A stretch of DNA of 64,000 nt from Bin5 sp965204525 (GCA_965204525.1 OZ241994.1:3472001-3536000), one strand, 5' to 3'; shown: positions 16,852 to 26,956, counted from the first letter of the stretch. A program made the numbers and translations. Notes: a model not told the origin generated them from the letters alone.

Positions 16852-18237
16852 ATGTCCAGTTCGCAACACAACACCATCAGCCGGCGCTCTTTCCTCAAGG
16901 CGAGCGCCCTGACGGCAGGCGGAGCTCTGCTGGCGGCCTGCGCAGCCCCGGCCGCGGCGCCAGCCGGTGACAGCGGCGAAGCAGGCGCCAGCATGGAGAT
17001 GATCGAGATGCGCCTCTCGGCCTGGGCCGACGTCCAGGACGCGGTCGTCTACGAAAACATGGTCAACGCCTACATGGCACAGAACGAAGGCGTGAGCGTC
17101 TCCGTCGAGCAGTACCCCGGCGGCTACTATGAGAAGATCCAGGCCAACTTCGCCGCGGATGACTCCGCCGATGTCCTCTACTTCCAGGGCTGGATCTGGC
17201 AGGCCTACGCCGAAAACCAGGTCATCTATGACATGAGCGACTATATCGCTCGCGACGGTGTCGATGACTTCTTCCCCGGCGGCGAAAACTACGACAACCA
17301 GACGCTGTGGCAGGGCGGCCGCTACATGACCCCCACCGACACCGGCTCGCTGGTGATCTACTACAACAAGGACCTCTTCGACAAGAAGGGCGTCGCCCAT
17401 CCACAACCGGGCTGGAAGTGGGAAGAGTTCCAGCAGATCATTCAGGACCTCTCCTATGAAGAGGACGGCACCAAGTTCTATGGTTGGGGACAGGCACAGG
17501 GCTGGAACGGCGCCTATGGCCGCAGCACCACCTTCATGCGCCGCAACGGCCATATCGAATGGGACCGCATTACCGAGCCGACCGAAGCCTACTGGGATAA
17601 CGAGGACATCGCCTCTGCGCTCCAATACCTGGTCTACGATGCGATTGCCAACGACTGGAGCCCCGGTCCGGAGGTGGTCGAGGGCGGCGGCGTCGGTGTC
17701 GATACCGGCCGCGTCGCCATGTACCTCGAAGGACCGTGGGTGATGCCCCGCCTGCAGGGCGAACTGGCCACAACCGAAGAGGGCATCAATTTTGACGTGA
17801 TCGAAGCCCCCACCGGCACAGCCGATACAAACTTCACCTTCGGCCATGTCCACGGCCATGTGATCACATCACCCTCCGCACACAAGGATGAGGGCTGGGA
17901 CCTCATCTCGTTCATCCTCGGCGAAGAGGGTCAGACCATCATCGCCAACGGCGGCCGCATGTGCGGCACGCCCGACAACATCGCCAACATCTGGGGTGAT
18001 ATCGCCTCCGGTGTCTATGGCTTCGAGAACACCGATGCTTTCGCCAACACGATGCGCGAGAGCTCCATCTCCGTGATCTTCGGCGAAGGCTCGCAGATCC
18101 AGGCCTACGGCGGCGGCCCAGTCACCGTCCTGTGGGACAAACTGCTGGGCCAGACCCAGTCGGCGGCGGAGGCGCTCGCGATCGCGCAGCCGGAAATCCA
18201 GTCGCACCTGGACCAGTACTGGGCGGACCGAGCATAG
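16852..18237 (+). CDS. Sugar ABC transporter substrate-binding lipoprotein
   Basis: 461 residues. The N-terminus has a Tat-type twin-Arg (R11-R12 in RRSFLK) and a lipobox LLAAC with Cys30, so it is probably exported folded and tethered to the membrane outer face. The mature part is a family-1 solute-binding protein (DVLYFQGW, GSLVIYYNKDLFDKKGV, GRVAMYLEGPWVM). Next come two permeases; no ATPase gene is present, as is common for CUT1 systems that share an MsmK-like ATPase. Substrate unknown, likely an oligosaccharide or glycoside. An IS66 element sits immediately upstream and may alter expression. Confidence 0.92.
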   Translation: MSSSQHNTISRRSFLKASALTAGGALLAACAAPAAAPAGDSGEAGASMEMIEMRLSAWADVQDAVVYENMVNAYMAQNEGVSVSVEQYPGGYYEKIQANFAADDSADVLYFQGWIWQAYAENQVIYDMSDYIARDGVDDFFPGGENYDNQTLWQGGRYMTPTDTGSLVIYYNKDLFDKKGVAHPQPGWKWEEFQQIIQDLSYEEDGTKFYGWGQAQGWNGAYGRSTTFMRRNGHIEWDRITEPTEAYWDNEDIASALQYLVYDAIANDWSPGPEVVEGGGVGVDTGRVAMYLEGPWVMPRLQGELATTEEGINFDVIEAPTGTADTNFTFGHVHGHVITSPSAHKDEGWDLISFILGEEGQTIIANGGRMCGTPDNIANIWGDIASGVYGFENTDAFANTMRESSISVIFGEGSQIQAYGGGPVTVLWDKLLGQTQSAAEALAIAQPEIQSHLDQYWADRA

Positions 18238-18244
18238 CCGGTCC

Positions 18245-18276
18245 CCGGCGGCCGGTAACCGGTTACTGGCCGCCGG
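18245..18276 (+). promoter_or_regulatory. Intercistronic hairpin after the binding-protein gene
   Basis: CCGGCGGCCGGTAAC followed by its near-exact inverse (one G-T pair) forms a stem of up to 15 bp. It lies between the binding-protein and first permease genes with no T-run. Such hairpins commonly protect the 5' mRNA segment so that more binding protein than permease is made; that role is inferred. Confidence 0.6.
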
Positions 18277-18304
18277 TTCCTCGTCAATCTGGGAGTACAC
18301 CTCT

Positions 18305-19246
18305 TTGACTGCCACCACATCAGCGCCCGGAATCCAGACACAGCCCCAGACGCGACGCCGCATGTCCGCGGCCCAGCGCCGCGACCTGCGCGACGGCCTG
18401 CTCTTCACCAGCCCCTTCATCTTCGGCGTGCTCGCGCTGTGGGTGGGGCCGATGCTCTACTCCGTTTTTCTGATCCTGCACAAGTGGAACATGCTGGCGC
18501 CGCCCAAGTTCATCGGGCTGGGCCATTTCGAGCGCATGTTGAACGACCCGCTCGTGGGCAAGTCGCTCATCAACACCGCCTACTACACCTTCGTCGGCGT
18601 CCCCCTGCAACTGGTGGTCGCTTTCGCGCTGGCTGTGATGCTCAACCAGCAGATCCGCGGGCTCAGCGTCTATCGCACCGTCTACTATCTGCCCTCCATC
18701 ACCCCTGCCGTCGCCTTTGCCGTCGTCTGGGTCCAGATCCTCAACCCTGAATTCGGCGTGCTCAACGAAGTATTGCACTGGTTTGGGCTGGGGCCCATCA
18801 ACTGGCTCTTCGAACCGGCCTGGGCCAAACCCGCCCTCATCATCATGAGCCTGTGGCTGACCGGCTTCCAGATGATCATCTTCCTCGCCGGCCTGCAGGG
18901 GGTGCCCAAGGAGTTGGAGGAGGCCGCCGAGATCGATGGCGCCAACGCCTGGCGCCGCTTCACCAATGTAACGATCCCCATCATTTCGCCGATCATCTTC
19001 TTCAACATGATCATCGGCATTATCGCCAGCTTCCAGGTCTTCACCACCGTCTTCATCATGACCGACGGCGGCCCGCAGAACGCCACCCTTTTCATGGTGC
19101 TCTACATTTACCGCAACGCCTTCGAGCTGTTCCGGATGGGCTATGCCGCCTCGCTGGCCTGGATCCTGTTCCTGATCATCATGGCCTTCACCGCGATCCA
19201 GTTCTTTTTCGCCAATCGCTGGGTCTACTATGAAGGCAGGTTATAG
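18305..19246 (+). CDS. Sugar ABC transporter permease 1
   Basis: 313 residues from TTG 18305, which follows GGGAG at suitable spacing; ATG 18362 is the other option. Six predicted membrane helices and the ABC-contact EAA loop (ELEEAAEIDGANAWRRF, then TIPIISP). This is a MalF/UgpA-type CUT1 permease paired with the next gene. Confidence 0.9.
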   Translation: MTATTSAPGIQTQPQTRRRMSAAQRRDLRDGLLFTSPFIFGVLALWVGPMLYSVFLILHKWNMLAPPKFIGLGHFERMLNDPLVGKSLINTAYYTFVGVPLQLVVAFALAVMLNQQIRGLSVYRTVYYLPSITPAVAFAVVWVQILNPEFGVLNEVLHWFGLGPINWLFEPAWAKPALIIMSLWLTGFQMIIFLAGLQGVPKELEEAAEIDGANAWRRFTNVTIPIISPIIFFNMIIGIIASFQVFTTVFIMTDGGPQNATLFMVLYIYRNAFELFRMGYAASLAWILFLIIMAFTAIQFFFANRWVYYEGRL

Positions 19247-19304
19247 AGGAGACGAATAACCGGTCACAGCGCCGACCACTTCACACCGGCCGCCGAATTA
19301 CGTT

Positions 19305-20168
19305 ATGACTGCAAGAACAACCCTGCTCCAATCTCGAAAAAGGCAGACGCGGATCGGTCATTTCCTCCTGCACATCATGATGATCGCCCTGGGGCTCACC
19401 TTCCTCATGCCGCTGGCCTGGGTGGTCAGCACATCGCTCAAGCTGCCCGGCCAGGTCTTCATCACGCCGATCGAATGGATCCCGACCGAGCCCAGATGGG
19501 ATAACTACTTCGAGGTTTTCAGACGCCTCCCCTTCCATCTCTTCATCCGCAACTCCTTTTTCGTCTCCATCATGGGGACGATCGGCATGGTGCTGAGTTC
19601 GCTCACGGTCGCCTACGGCCTCTCACGTCTGCGCTGGCCGGGTCGCGACTTCGTCTTCACCGTTCTGCTGGCGACGATGATGCTGCCCGCCGTCGTGACG
19701 ATGATCCCGGTCTTCATCATCTTCAAGGAGATCCGCTGGGTGGGGACCTTCTACCCGCTGTGGGTGCCGGCCTGGTTTGGGGCCGCCTTCTACATATTTC
19801 TCATGCGTCAATATATGTTGACATTGCCATTGGAACTGGACGAGGCCGCCAAGATCGACGGCGCCTCCAACTTTCGCATCCTCTGGCAGGTGATCGCCCC
19901 CCTCTGCGGCCCGGCCGTCGCCACCATCACCATCTTCGCCTTCCTGCAGCACTATAACGCCTTCATGGAGCCGCTCATCTACATCTCAGAGAGCGATATG
20001 TACACCCTTCCCCTCGGCCTCCTCTGGTTCAAGGGCCGTTTCGGTAACTTCTGGCACCTCGTCATGGCCGCGTCGATGATCACCATCCTGCCGGTCATCA
20101 TCATCTTCTTCTTCGCCCAGCGCCAGTTCGTGCAGGGCGCGCAGTTCACCGGGCTCGCGGGCCGTTAG
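19305..20168 (+). CDS. Sugar ABC transporter permease 2
   Basis: 287 residues, MalG/UgpE-type. Membrane helices at the N-terminus (HIMMIALGLTFLMPLAWVV) and further along, with EAA loop DEAAKIDGASNFRILWQVIAP. 58 bp separate it from permease 1. It closes the transporter operon. Confidence 0.9.
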   Translation: MTARTTLLQSRKRQTRIGHFLLHIMMIALGLTFLMPLAWVVSTSLKLPGQVFITPIEWIPTEPRWDNYFEVFRRLPFHLFIRNSFFVSIMGTIGMVLSSLTVAYGLSRLRWPGRDFVFTVLLATMMLPAVVTMIPVFIIFKEIRWVGTFYPLWVPAWFGAAFYIFLMRQYMLTLPLELDEAAKIDGASNFRILWQVIAPLCGPAVATITIFAFLQHYNAFMEPLIYISESDMYTLPLGLLWFKGRFGNFWHLVMAASMITILPVIIIFFFAQRQFVQGAQFTGLAGR

Positions 20169-20333
20169 GACGGCAGTTTTTAGCTTTCAGTAACTGCACG
20201 CGCCTTGAGACATCGGCATAGGGCAAAGAGAACGGTGTCGCCGTTTCGTTGAAGCAGTTCACTGAAAACTGCTCCCGGCCGGACAGGGCAATGAGCTGCA
20301 GCTTCCTCATCCCTGCCCCGAAAAGGGGGTCTC
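20169..20333. other. Intergenic region with heptamer-phased sequence and hairpin
   Basis: 20174-20196 has the 7-base phased pattern seen elsewhere in the window (complement reads TTACTGA-AAGCTAA-AAACTGC). 20253-20273 is a hairpin, AGCAGTT-N7-AACTGCT. No gene. Confidence 0.45.
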
Positions 20334-22559
20334 GTGACCCGCTCGATTACGCAAGAAGAGTTCAGCCCCGATAGACATCAGTTTCCTGCAGGCAGACAGT
20401 CATTGCGCGCAGCAGTCCTGATCGCCGTCCTCGTCGGTTTCGCACTGAGACTCTATCGGCTGGATTTTCAGGAGCTGGGCGAGCTTGAGGGTGTCGTCTA
20501 TGGCCTCCGTGATTATTCTTTCTCTCAACTCGTCCAAATAGCTCTCAACTCGGAAGAATTCCTTCTTCTTCCCGCAAGCTTCTGGCTGCAAAACGTTTGG
20601 CTCATAATCACAGGTCCCAGCGAATTTGCCATTCATTCGATATCCGCCTTCTGCAGCATAATAGCAGTTCCCCTCACCTACCGTATCGCGGCAGATATCC
20701 GAATTGGCGCATTTGCCGCTTTGGCTGCAACCCTGTTGGCAGCCGCGAACGCCTACGCCATCTGGCATACCCAGAAAGTTCTCTACCATTCGCTCGGTCT
20801 GGCTCTCACCACCGCCAGCATTCTGTTGGCCCTGAGAGTTATCAGCGGCGTAGGGGGAAGAAAGACCCTGGTCGCTTATGTGATCTGTACGGCCTCTACC
20901 TTCTATACCCACGCCTTCGCCGCGCTCCCTCTCCTGGCGCAAAACCTGTACCTGCTTTTCGTGCTGGTTCGAGACCGGCGCGGCGGCGGGAGCGCTTCTG
21001 CCCCAGGACCTGCGGGCTCACTGCCGGTGCGGTGGACCATCTCGCAGATCGGATTGGGCATCTTGTGCATTCCATGGCTGGTAAGCGCATGGCCCTCGCT
21101 CACTGAGATCACCACAAGGACGCTTTCATCGCCATGGGTATATGAATTCTTAGCGCAAATCGGCGTCCCCACGATAGGAAACCCCGTACCAACGCCGGCC
21201 TGGAAACTGGGAGCAGGGCTTTTCGCATTCCCTCTTATCGTGGCTGCGATTCTTGGAATATTCCTGGCTGAAAGGGGGGTGCCCGACCGGGAAAAAAAAG
21301 CCGCCAATGGTTGGGTAGGCCCAGAACAGGGTGAACTCTCGGAAGCCCGGAAGGCAGGACCCCGGCACCTGAGTTCAGGCCCAACAGTTCTCTTGCTGCT
21401 AAGTTTTCTGGTCGCAATGCTCACTACATGGAGCCCTGGTTTTTCCTTTCCTGCGTTCTTCTGGAGCTATCTTGCCTTGGCCCTGACGCCCATCCTGCTT
21501 TTGCTGGCGATAGGGCTGGGAAATATAGGCAGTTATGTAGAGCGCCGCCTTGGCCGGAGATGGAAAACTTGGACTGGAGGTACGAATGTCAGCGCCCTAC
21601 AGGCCATGAACAGGATCGGCATCGGAAACTTGACGGCAGCGATGCTCATCCTCGCAGTTTTCGCAGGCAATCTGTTCAGCTTTCGCAACTTCCACTTTGA
21701 ATCGGAATTCTCAAAGTCACGGGGATTGCGGGAACTGGCCCGTATGTTGGACAGCTGGGGCGCCGGACTCAACGAGACAGAGGTTCGTTTCGCCCAGCCT
21801 TATTTTATCGACCCCGCGCTCTGGTCCTACTATTATACGGGAGAGATTGAGAACGTTTCCCTGCTTCCCCGGCCGATGGACCTGGAAGCGGCCCTGGAGG
21901 CCGTCAGAGGTCTCCGCAGCAGCGGTGTCCAATCAGTCATTCTTCTGGTTCGATCGGATCGGGATCTTGAGGAGACCGAACTGGATCTGCAATGGATGGC
22001 AGATCGATTGGGCTTGGAGATTGGCCAGCAGAGGCTGACCCGCGCCGAAATAACCGGTAACGCCAGACAGGCGCTGTCCAGTTCCTACCAGCTGGCGGGC
22101 CAGGAAACGGTGGGGCCATGGATTGTCGAACTCTACTCGCGGCCCCATCCCCAGGCATGGCGGCTTTTCGCAGTCGAATTCGCCAACGGCTTGACGCTGG
22201 AGCGCGCCCAAACCAGCCCCAACATCCCCCCAGCCGGCGGCAGGCTGGTCGTCCACATGGAATGGAGCGGAGACCCAACAGTATTGACCGGCGGCGAAAA
22301 GATATTCCTGCACCTGCTCGACGAAACCGGCGAGCTGGTCGCCCAGTGGGACCCGGAGCTCCGTTTGGATAGCTCGCAGGTTCTGAAGAGCGTCGCGATG
22401 CCAATACCACCGACCCTGCCGGACGGTCCCCTGCGCCTGATTGTCGGCCTCTATGACGTATCTACTGATGGCGCGCCCAGGATTCCGACAGAAGCAGGGG
22501 AGGACTCTTTGCTTCTGGTCTACTTCCAGGCTGAAGAGTGTGATGTCTGTGGGAGATGA
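20334..22559 (+). CDS. ArnT/GT39-like multi-pass membrane protein with C-terminal beta domain
   Basis: 741 residues. About ten membrane helices from residue 25, with the GT-C layout (SEFAIHSISAFCSIIAVPLTYRIAADIRI is the family's typical second loop and helix). Residues ~585-741 are a soluble beta domain with EWSGDPTVLTGGEKIFLHLL and an end C-D-V-C-G-R. The C-terminal half of the 1644-residue protein at 57604 is a paralogue, very close in this last domain including the C-D-x-C-G-R end. The first acidic loop (ELGELEGV) differs from the usual D-E of active GT-C enzymes, so activity is uncertain. Likely role: sugar or lipid-linked sugar transfer at the cell surface. Confidence 0.7.
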   Translation: MTRSITQEEFSPDRHQFPAGRQSLRAAVLIAVLVGFALRLYRLDFQELGELEGVVYGLRDYSFSQLVQIALNSEEFLLLPASFWLQNVWLIITGPSEFAIHSISAFCSIIAVPLTYRIAADIRIGAFAALAATLLAAANAYAIWHTQKVLYHSLGLALTTASILLALRVISGVGGRKTLVAYVICTASTFYTHAFAALPLLAQNLYLLFVLVRDRRGGGSASAPGPAGSLPVRWTISQIGLGILCIPWLVSAWPSLTEITTRTLSSPWVYEFLAQIGVPTIGNPVPTPAWKLGAGLFAFPLIVAAILGIFLAERGVPDREKKAANGWVGPEQGELSEARKAGPRHLSSGPTVLLLLSFLVAMLTTWSPGFSFPAFFWSYLALALTPILLLLAIGLGNIGSYVERRLGRRWKTWTGGTNVSALQAMNRIGIGNLTAAMLILAVFAGNLFSFRNFHFESEFSKSRGLRELARMLDSWGAGLNETEVRFAQPYFIDPALWSYYYTGEIENVSLLPRPMDLEAALEAVRGLRSSGVQSVILLVRSDRDLEETELDLQWMADRLGLEIGQQRLTRAEITGNARQALSSSYQLAGQETVGPWIVELYSRPHPQAWRLFAVEFANGLTLERAQTSPNIPPAGGRLVVHMEWSGDPTVLTGGEKIFLHLLDETGELVAQWDPELRLDSSQVLKSVAMPIPPTLPDGPLRLIVGLYDVSTDGAPRIPTEAGEDSLLLVYFQAEECDVCGR

Positions 22560-22618
22560 CGCACCGGACCACTGCCGTATCGTCGAACGAAATGTCAACG
22601 GGTCCTAAAAGCTAAATA

Positions 22619-25459
22619 CTAATAGCCCCCATATATCCGCAGATAATGCGCATAGTGCGTCAGAATGCGCTGGAGGTAGAGGCGGGTCTCGCTGTAGGGG
22701 ATGCGCTCGATGAAGAGGGCTTCGTCAGGCGCCGAGCGGTCGAACCAGGTTCTGGCGTTGCCGGGGCCGGCGTTGTAACCGGCGAGGGCGGCTACGGGGT
22801 TTTCATGGGCGAAATCCTGCACCCAGCGCAGGTAGTACGCGCCGAAACGAACATTGACGAAGGGGCGGTTGAGCAGACCGGTGGAGTAGTTGGGATAGCC
22901 GAGGCGCTGCGCGATCTCCGCGCCGGTGGTGGGAATGATCTGGGTCAGGCCGTGGGCGCCGGCAAAGGAGCGGGCCGGCGGCTCGAAGAGGCTCTCCTGG
23001 AGGATAAGGCTGTAGAAAAGCAGGGGATCGATGTCGAAGTCCGTGGCCTCCTTTTCCACGAGACGGGAATAGTGCCTGGGGTAGGCGACGCGCTGGATAA
23101 AGAGGGGCACATCGGCCGTATGCCGGGCCTCACTGAGTTGAATGAGACGGTAGGCCGCGCTGATCGAGAGCCGGTTGGCGCCCAACGCCTCCAAGTGCCC
23201 CATGAGCGGGAACAGGGCCGCGGGATCGTCGCGGTTGCGCCAGTAGACCTGTTCGAGCAGCTTCAAGCCTTCGGCGCGCAGATCCAGCGCCAACAGCAGT
23301 GTGCCGCCGACCAGGGCCGGGTCGGCGGCTATGGCTATCGGCAGAGCCGGGTAACTGCTGCTGCTGCCGGCATCAGACGTTCCGGAGGCGTCGTGCCACG
23401 TCCCCAGCCACTTTTCAGCAAAAACACGGCTGCCGTCGTCGCCGGGCAGCGCGGCCGCGGTCATTGCATCCATGCGGGGGATGAGGTCCTGCCCCGGATG
23501 CCCTTGCAGCGCCAGCTCCGTTCCGGCCAGCACACCGTAATAGGTCTCCGGCTCCTGGGCGGCGAGTGACTGCCACAGGGAGCGGGCCGTGTCTTCCTCG
23601 CCCAGGGCATACCGGGCCCGGCCCAGCCAGTAGGTCGCTGTGCCCGACCGCGCGTCGGGATAGTCCGCCAGCAGACGTTCGAAGCTGTTGGCGGCCAGTC
23701 CGTGATGGCCGTAGGTAAAGGCGCCGATCCCCAGCACCGCCAGCCCGTCCGGCGCCCGCGCGCTGTCCGGGAAGCTGTCCACCAGCATCAGCAGGTCCGC
23801 CACGGCCTCTACCAGGAAGTCGGCTGTTGCCTCTGAACGGCTCCCGGATCCGATATCCAGGGTACGGTCGGCTCTGATGGCGGAAAGCGCGCTCAGCCAG
23901 AGGCCTTCGGGCGCGAGCGGGTCGTTTGGATGATCTCTGGCGAAGGTACGGTAGATGCGCCGGGCCGCGGCGGGCGCGCCCTGCGCACTGGCCAGCCGGG
24001 CGCGGGTCAACCAGGCCTCGCCGAAACAGTCGCAGGCGGGATACCAGTTCATCACCTGTTCGAGGGCGCGGATGGCCTCGTCCCACTGCCCCAACCCCAT
24101 ATGGGCGCGTCCAAGGCCCAGCCAGGCTTGCCCGGCGCGTTCATCCTGCGGCGACTCCTGCAGAAAGCGTTCAAAGGCACTGACGGCCGGATAGTAGGCC
24201 TCGGCAAAGACGTCGACCTGCCCGCGCACAAAGAGGTCGACCGGCGCCTCGCGATTCACCAGTTGGATCAGCGACTGGTAGGCGGAATTGCTTTCCGGAT
24301 CCTCCTCCAGGGCCAGCCGCCAGCGGGCGATGGCGGCTTCCTCGTCGCCGGCGGTGGAATAGGCGATTCCGGCGCGATACATATAGCCGGCCCGGTGGAC
24401 TTTCCATATCCTGTAGCCGAGGATCGCATCGAATTCGTCGTCGTCCCGGCTGCGCTCTTCCTCTGAAGGCTCGGTCGCGGCCAGGATCTCATCGTAGATG
24501 GCGGCGGCCTGGTCCCAGCGCCCATTGCCCTCGAGGATACCGGCCAGCCGGTCGAGAAGACGGATCCTTTCCCAGTTGCGGCCGGCATGGTTGGCGGCCC
24601 GGCGCAGTGCGTTGGCCGCCTGCTGCCAGTCGCCGGCCGCGAGCCAGGCATCGGCGATGCGCTCTTCCACAACCGCGGTGACCTCTGCGTGCTGTTGCAG
24701 GAAAGCTTCGTAGGCTGCGACCGCTTCGGCGTTGCGGCCCAAACGGGCCAGCGTCTCGGCGCGCAGGAACAGGTTATGGCCGCGGCGGGGGTCATCCGCC
24801 GCCAGGGAGCCGGCCTGCGGCGAGATCTGTTCCAGCACGCCCAGGGCCGACACCGGCTGTTCGTCGGCCAGATAGGAGAGAGCCAGTTGAAAGCGTGCTT
24901 CCTGCCGCTGGGCGGGGGTGATCTGGGGATCGGCCAGCAGGGTCAGGAGCAGCCGCTGCGCCCCGCTGTAATCGCCGTCCTCGTGCAGCCAGGCCGCCTG
25001 CTGCAAGGGCGATGCCGCCGCGAACGCCTCAACCGTCGCCCGCTGACGGGGGGCGGAACCGCTCGTCTGCGACGCTGCCGACTGCGGCGGGACAGGGGTC
25101 GGGTCGGTCGCGGCAGGCGCGGGCGTGCTGGTGTCAGATGCGGCGCCGATGGAGGAATCGGTGGCGATGGCGATGGTCGTGGCCGTAGCGGCCGCGCTTC
25201 TGTTCCCGCAGCCGCCGAATAGCAGGACGAGCAGAGCCAGGATCGAAAGAGAGAGCGCCAGGGGAACGGCAGGAGAACGGCGGGGGAGCCTTAATCCCTG
25301 GTCCCTAATCCCTAGTCCCTGTTTTTCCCCTTCTTTTCCCCTCGAAAATCGCAGGGAGTGATCAGTCCGCGAGAGGCGTTCTGTGTTTGTTTGCACGCTT
25401 AGGTCAATGGGACCACTAGGCATTCGATAATGGTAGCAGGGTGGCGTGGGCTGTGTCAA
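22619..25459 (-). CDS. TPR-rich lytic transglycosylase lipoprotein (Slt70-like)
   Basis: 946 residues as drawn. A membrane segment and lipobox (ALLVLLFGGC) near residue 85 show export as a lipoprotein. The middle (~130-780) is a run of TPR-like repeats (LFLRAETLARLGRNAEAVAA, AWLGLGRAHMGLGQWDEAIR). The C-terminal SLT domain has the catalytic Glu in LILQESLFEP (~823), then GAHGLTQIIPTTG and AALAGYNAGPGN. It cleaves peptidoglycan glycan strands. The start is uncertain: the first ~80 codons include a heptamer-phased stretch (25294-25320), and no good start lies nearer the lipobox. Confidence 0.88.
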   Translation of the reverse strand: MTQPTPPCYHYRMPSGPIDLSVQTNTERLSRTDHSLRFSRGKEGEKQGLGIRDQGLRLPRRSPAVPLALSLSILALLVLLFGGCGNRSAAATATTIAIATDSSIGAASDTSTPAPAATDPTPVPPQSAASQTSGSAPRQRATVEAFAAASPLQQAAWLHEDGDYSGAQRLLLTLLADPQITPAQRQEARFQLALSYLADEQPVSALGVLEQISPQAGSLAADDPRRGHNLFLRAETLARLGRNAEAVAAYEAFLQQHAEVTAVVEERIADAWLAAGDWQQAANALRRAANHAGRNWERIRLLDRLAGILEGNGRWDQAAAIYDEILAATEPSEEERSRDDDEFDAILGYRIWKVHRAGYMYRAGIAYSTAGDEEAAIARWRLALEEDPESNSAYQSLIQLVNREAPVDLFVRGQVDVFAEAYYPAVSAFERFLQESPQDERAGQAWLGLGRAHMGLGQWDEAIRALEQVMNWYPACDCFGEAWLTRARLASAQGAPAAARRIYRTFARDHPNDPLAPEGLWLSALSAIRADRTLDIGSGSRSEATADFLVEAVADLLMLVDSFPDSARAPDGLAVLGIGAFTYGHHGLAANSFERLLADYPDARSGTATYWLGRARYALGEEDTARSLWQSLAAQEPETYYGVLAGTELALQGHPGQDLIPRMDAMTAAALPGDDGSRVFAEKWLGTWHDASGTSDAGSSSSYPALPIAIAADPALVGGTLLLALDLRAEGLKLLEQVYWRNRDDPAALFPLMGHLEALGANRLSISAAYRLIQLSEARHTADVPLFIQRVAYPRHYSRLVEKEATDFDIDPLLFYSLILQESLFEPPARSFAGAHGLTQIIPTTGAEIAQRLGYPNYSTGLLNRPFVNVRFGAYYLRWVQDFAHENPVAALAGYNAGPGNARTWFDRSAPDEALFIERIPYSETRLYLQRILTHYAHYLRIYGGY
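25294..25320. repeat. Heptamer-phased repeat (TCCCTRR)
   Basis: TCCCTGG-TCCCTAA-TCCCTAG-TCCCTG: four units in 7-base register. It lies inside the 5' end of the transglycosylase frame, between the assigned start and the signal segment. Confidence 0.75.
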
Positions 25460-25762
25460 TTAAAGACCGAAAGTCGCTGTCCCCGACCAGTGGCAAAGGG
25501 GGCGGTCAGGCGCTATCTTTGTTTCGGTATTGGGCCTATGCTATGATTTCGTGCACAAGGGACCCGGTCACCTGGAATGAACTCTGTGCTTGCCCCAAAT
25601 GCACTCACCATCGAGCGCGTTTCTTTGCTGGTTTCCTGGTAAGAGGCTCAATTCTGCCAGATGGATGCGCTGCTCGTTCATTCGGAATTCAGATTGTCTC
25701 GTATATAGGAGGGACTACGGCACTTCTCTCCAGCGCTGAAAACTCCCATAAGGCAGGACTCG
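25460..25762. other. 303-bp intergenic region, possible promoter
   Basis: No gene seen. TTGTTT (25519-25524), 17-bp spacer, TATGAT (25542-25547) is a fair promoter pointing towards the M28 peptidase genes, though 215 bp from the first start. Confidence 0.35.
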
Positions 25763-26845
25763 ATGGCTGGATGGAGACTCATAAAATTTTCACTGGCGGG
25801 GCTTTTCCTTCTTGCGGCAATTCTACTGATCGCCAGCGGCAGACCCATTGATGACGAGATTGGCCACATTCTCGCCAACGCCCCTACAAGTATAAAACCG
25901 TACGTCGCAACGGGACCGACCTGCACGGAACTCGAAGAGCTAGCGCAGGAGACACTGGCCAGTGTCCGTCCGCCGCCCGCTACCGCGAAATTCAGCGCCG
26001 CCGATCGTCAGGCTCTTGCCATTACCGCTTTCGGCCACCTGTGCGAGTTGGCAAGAGAAGTGGGATGGCGGCAGAGCGCCACGAAGGAGGAACGGAAGGC
26101 CGCAGAGCTCCTGATGGACCGCTTTACCGAGTTCGGCTACAGCCCGGAGATGCAGGGTTTTCGAGTGCGGATAGGGCCTTTATGGAGGAGATCCAACAAC
26201 ATAATCCTTGAACTTCCCGGTCGGGGCGAAGGTGTGGTCATCCTGGGAGCACACTACGACACGGTACGGAACTCCGTGGGCGCCAACGACAACGCTTCCG
26301 GCGTAGGCGTGTTGCTGACGCTGGCAGAGAGATTGGCGCAGCCGCCCTGGTCGAACGAGATGGTATCGGTTTTCCCGTTCACACTGCGGTTTATCGCCTT
26401 TGGCTCAGAGGAAACCGGACTGGACGGCAGTTGGTATTACGTGGACCGGTTGACCGATGAAGAGCTAGGCGCCATCAAGGTCATGATCAACTTCGATTCG
26501 GTGGGGTCCGGTACATCTCTCTATTTCCGGGGACCATATGACAGCGAGTTGACCGGGTATGTATCAGAGGCCGTTAACAGCTGGTTGACCGGGCAAGTAT
26601 CAGAAACCGTTAATAGAGAAGGCGTGTCGGTATCCGCCATGGGCATGAGAGAGGGTTGGAACATCAGTCGCTCTAGTGATGAGGCCATTTTCAGACACCG
26701 TGGGGTTCCAACGATTTACTTCTTCGGCAACGACACGGGACGCGCCAACACCCGGGACGATACGATTGAGTTCATCAACCCCGCGCTGTTGGGAGACGCG
26801 GCGCTGCTGGTCCTGGACCTGCTGGCCTCCCTTGAAGACTTGTAA
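25763..26845 (+). CDS. M28-family zinc peptidase, copy 1
   Basis: 360 residues with an N-terminal signal anchor (SLAGLFLLAAILLIASG). Zinc-site motifs: H in AHYDTV, D in GANDNASGVG, E-E in FGSEETGLDG, D in INFDSVGSG. The fifth ligand, normally His in a H-T-x-x-D-T motif near the end, is Asn here (ANTRDDTIEF). Likely an extracytoplasmic aminopeptidase, but the Asn substitution leaves activity open. It is followed at 81 bp by a close paralogue; a 24-bp tandem-like insertion (LTGYVSEAVNSWLTGQVSEA) sits before the C-terminal region. Confidence 0.85.
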   Translation: MAGWRLIKFSLAGLFLLAAILLIASGRPIDDEIGHILANAPTSIKPYVATGPTCTELEELAQETLASVRPPPATAKFSAADRQALAITAFGHLCELAREVGWRQSATKEERKAAELLMDRFTEFGYSPEMQGFRVRIGPLWRRSNNIILELPGRGEGVVILGAHYDTVRNSVGANDNASGVGVLLTLAERLAQPPWSNEMVSVFPFTLRFIAFGSEETGLDGSWYYVDRLTDEELGAIKVMINFDSVGSGTSLYFRGPYDSELTGYVSEAVNSWLTGQVSETVNREGVSVSAMGMREGWNISRSSDEAIFRHRGVPTIYFFGNDTGRANTRDDTIEFINPALLGDAALLVLDLLASLEDL

Positions 26846-26956
26846 TGTCGATGCCGGTCATACCATCTCCGGGGTTAAGACCCATACTGACTGACTCGTG
26901 GGCAGTCACTTGAGGGCTGGCTCATTATGGAGTATAACGTACGAAAAGAGTCATTC

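Noticed and set aside
16849..17859. 336-codon minus-strand ORF
   Set aside because: Antisense to the well-supported substrate-binding lipoprotein gene.
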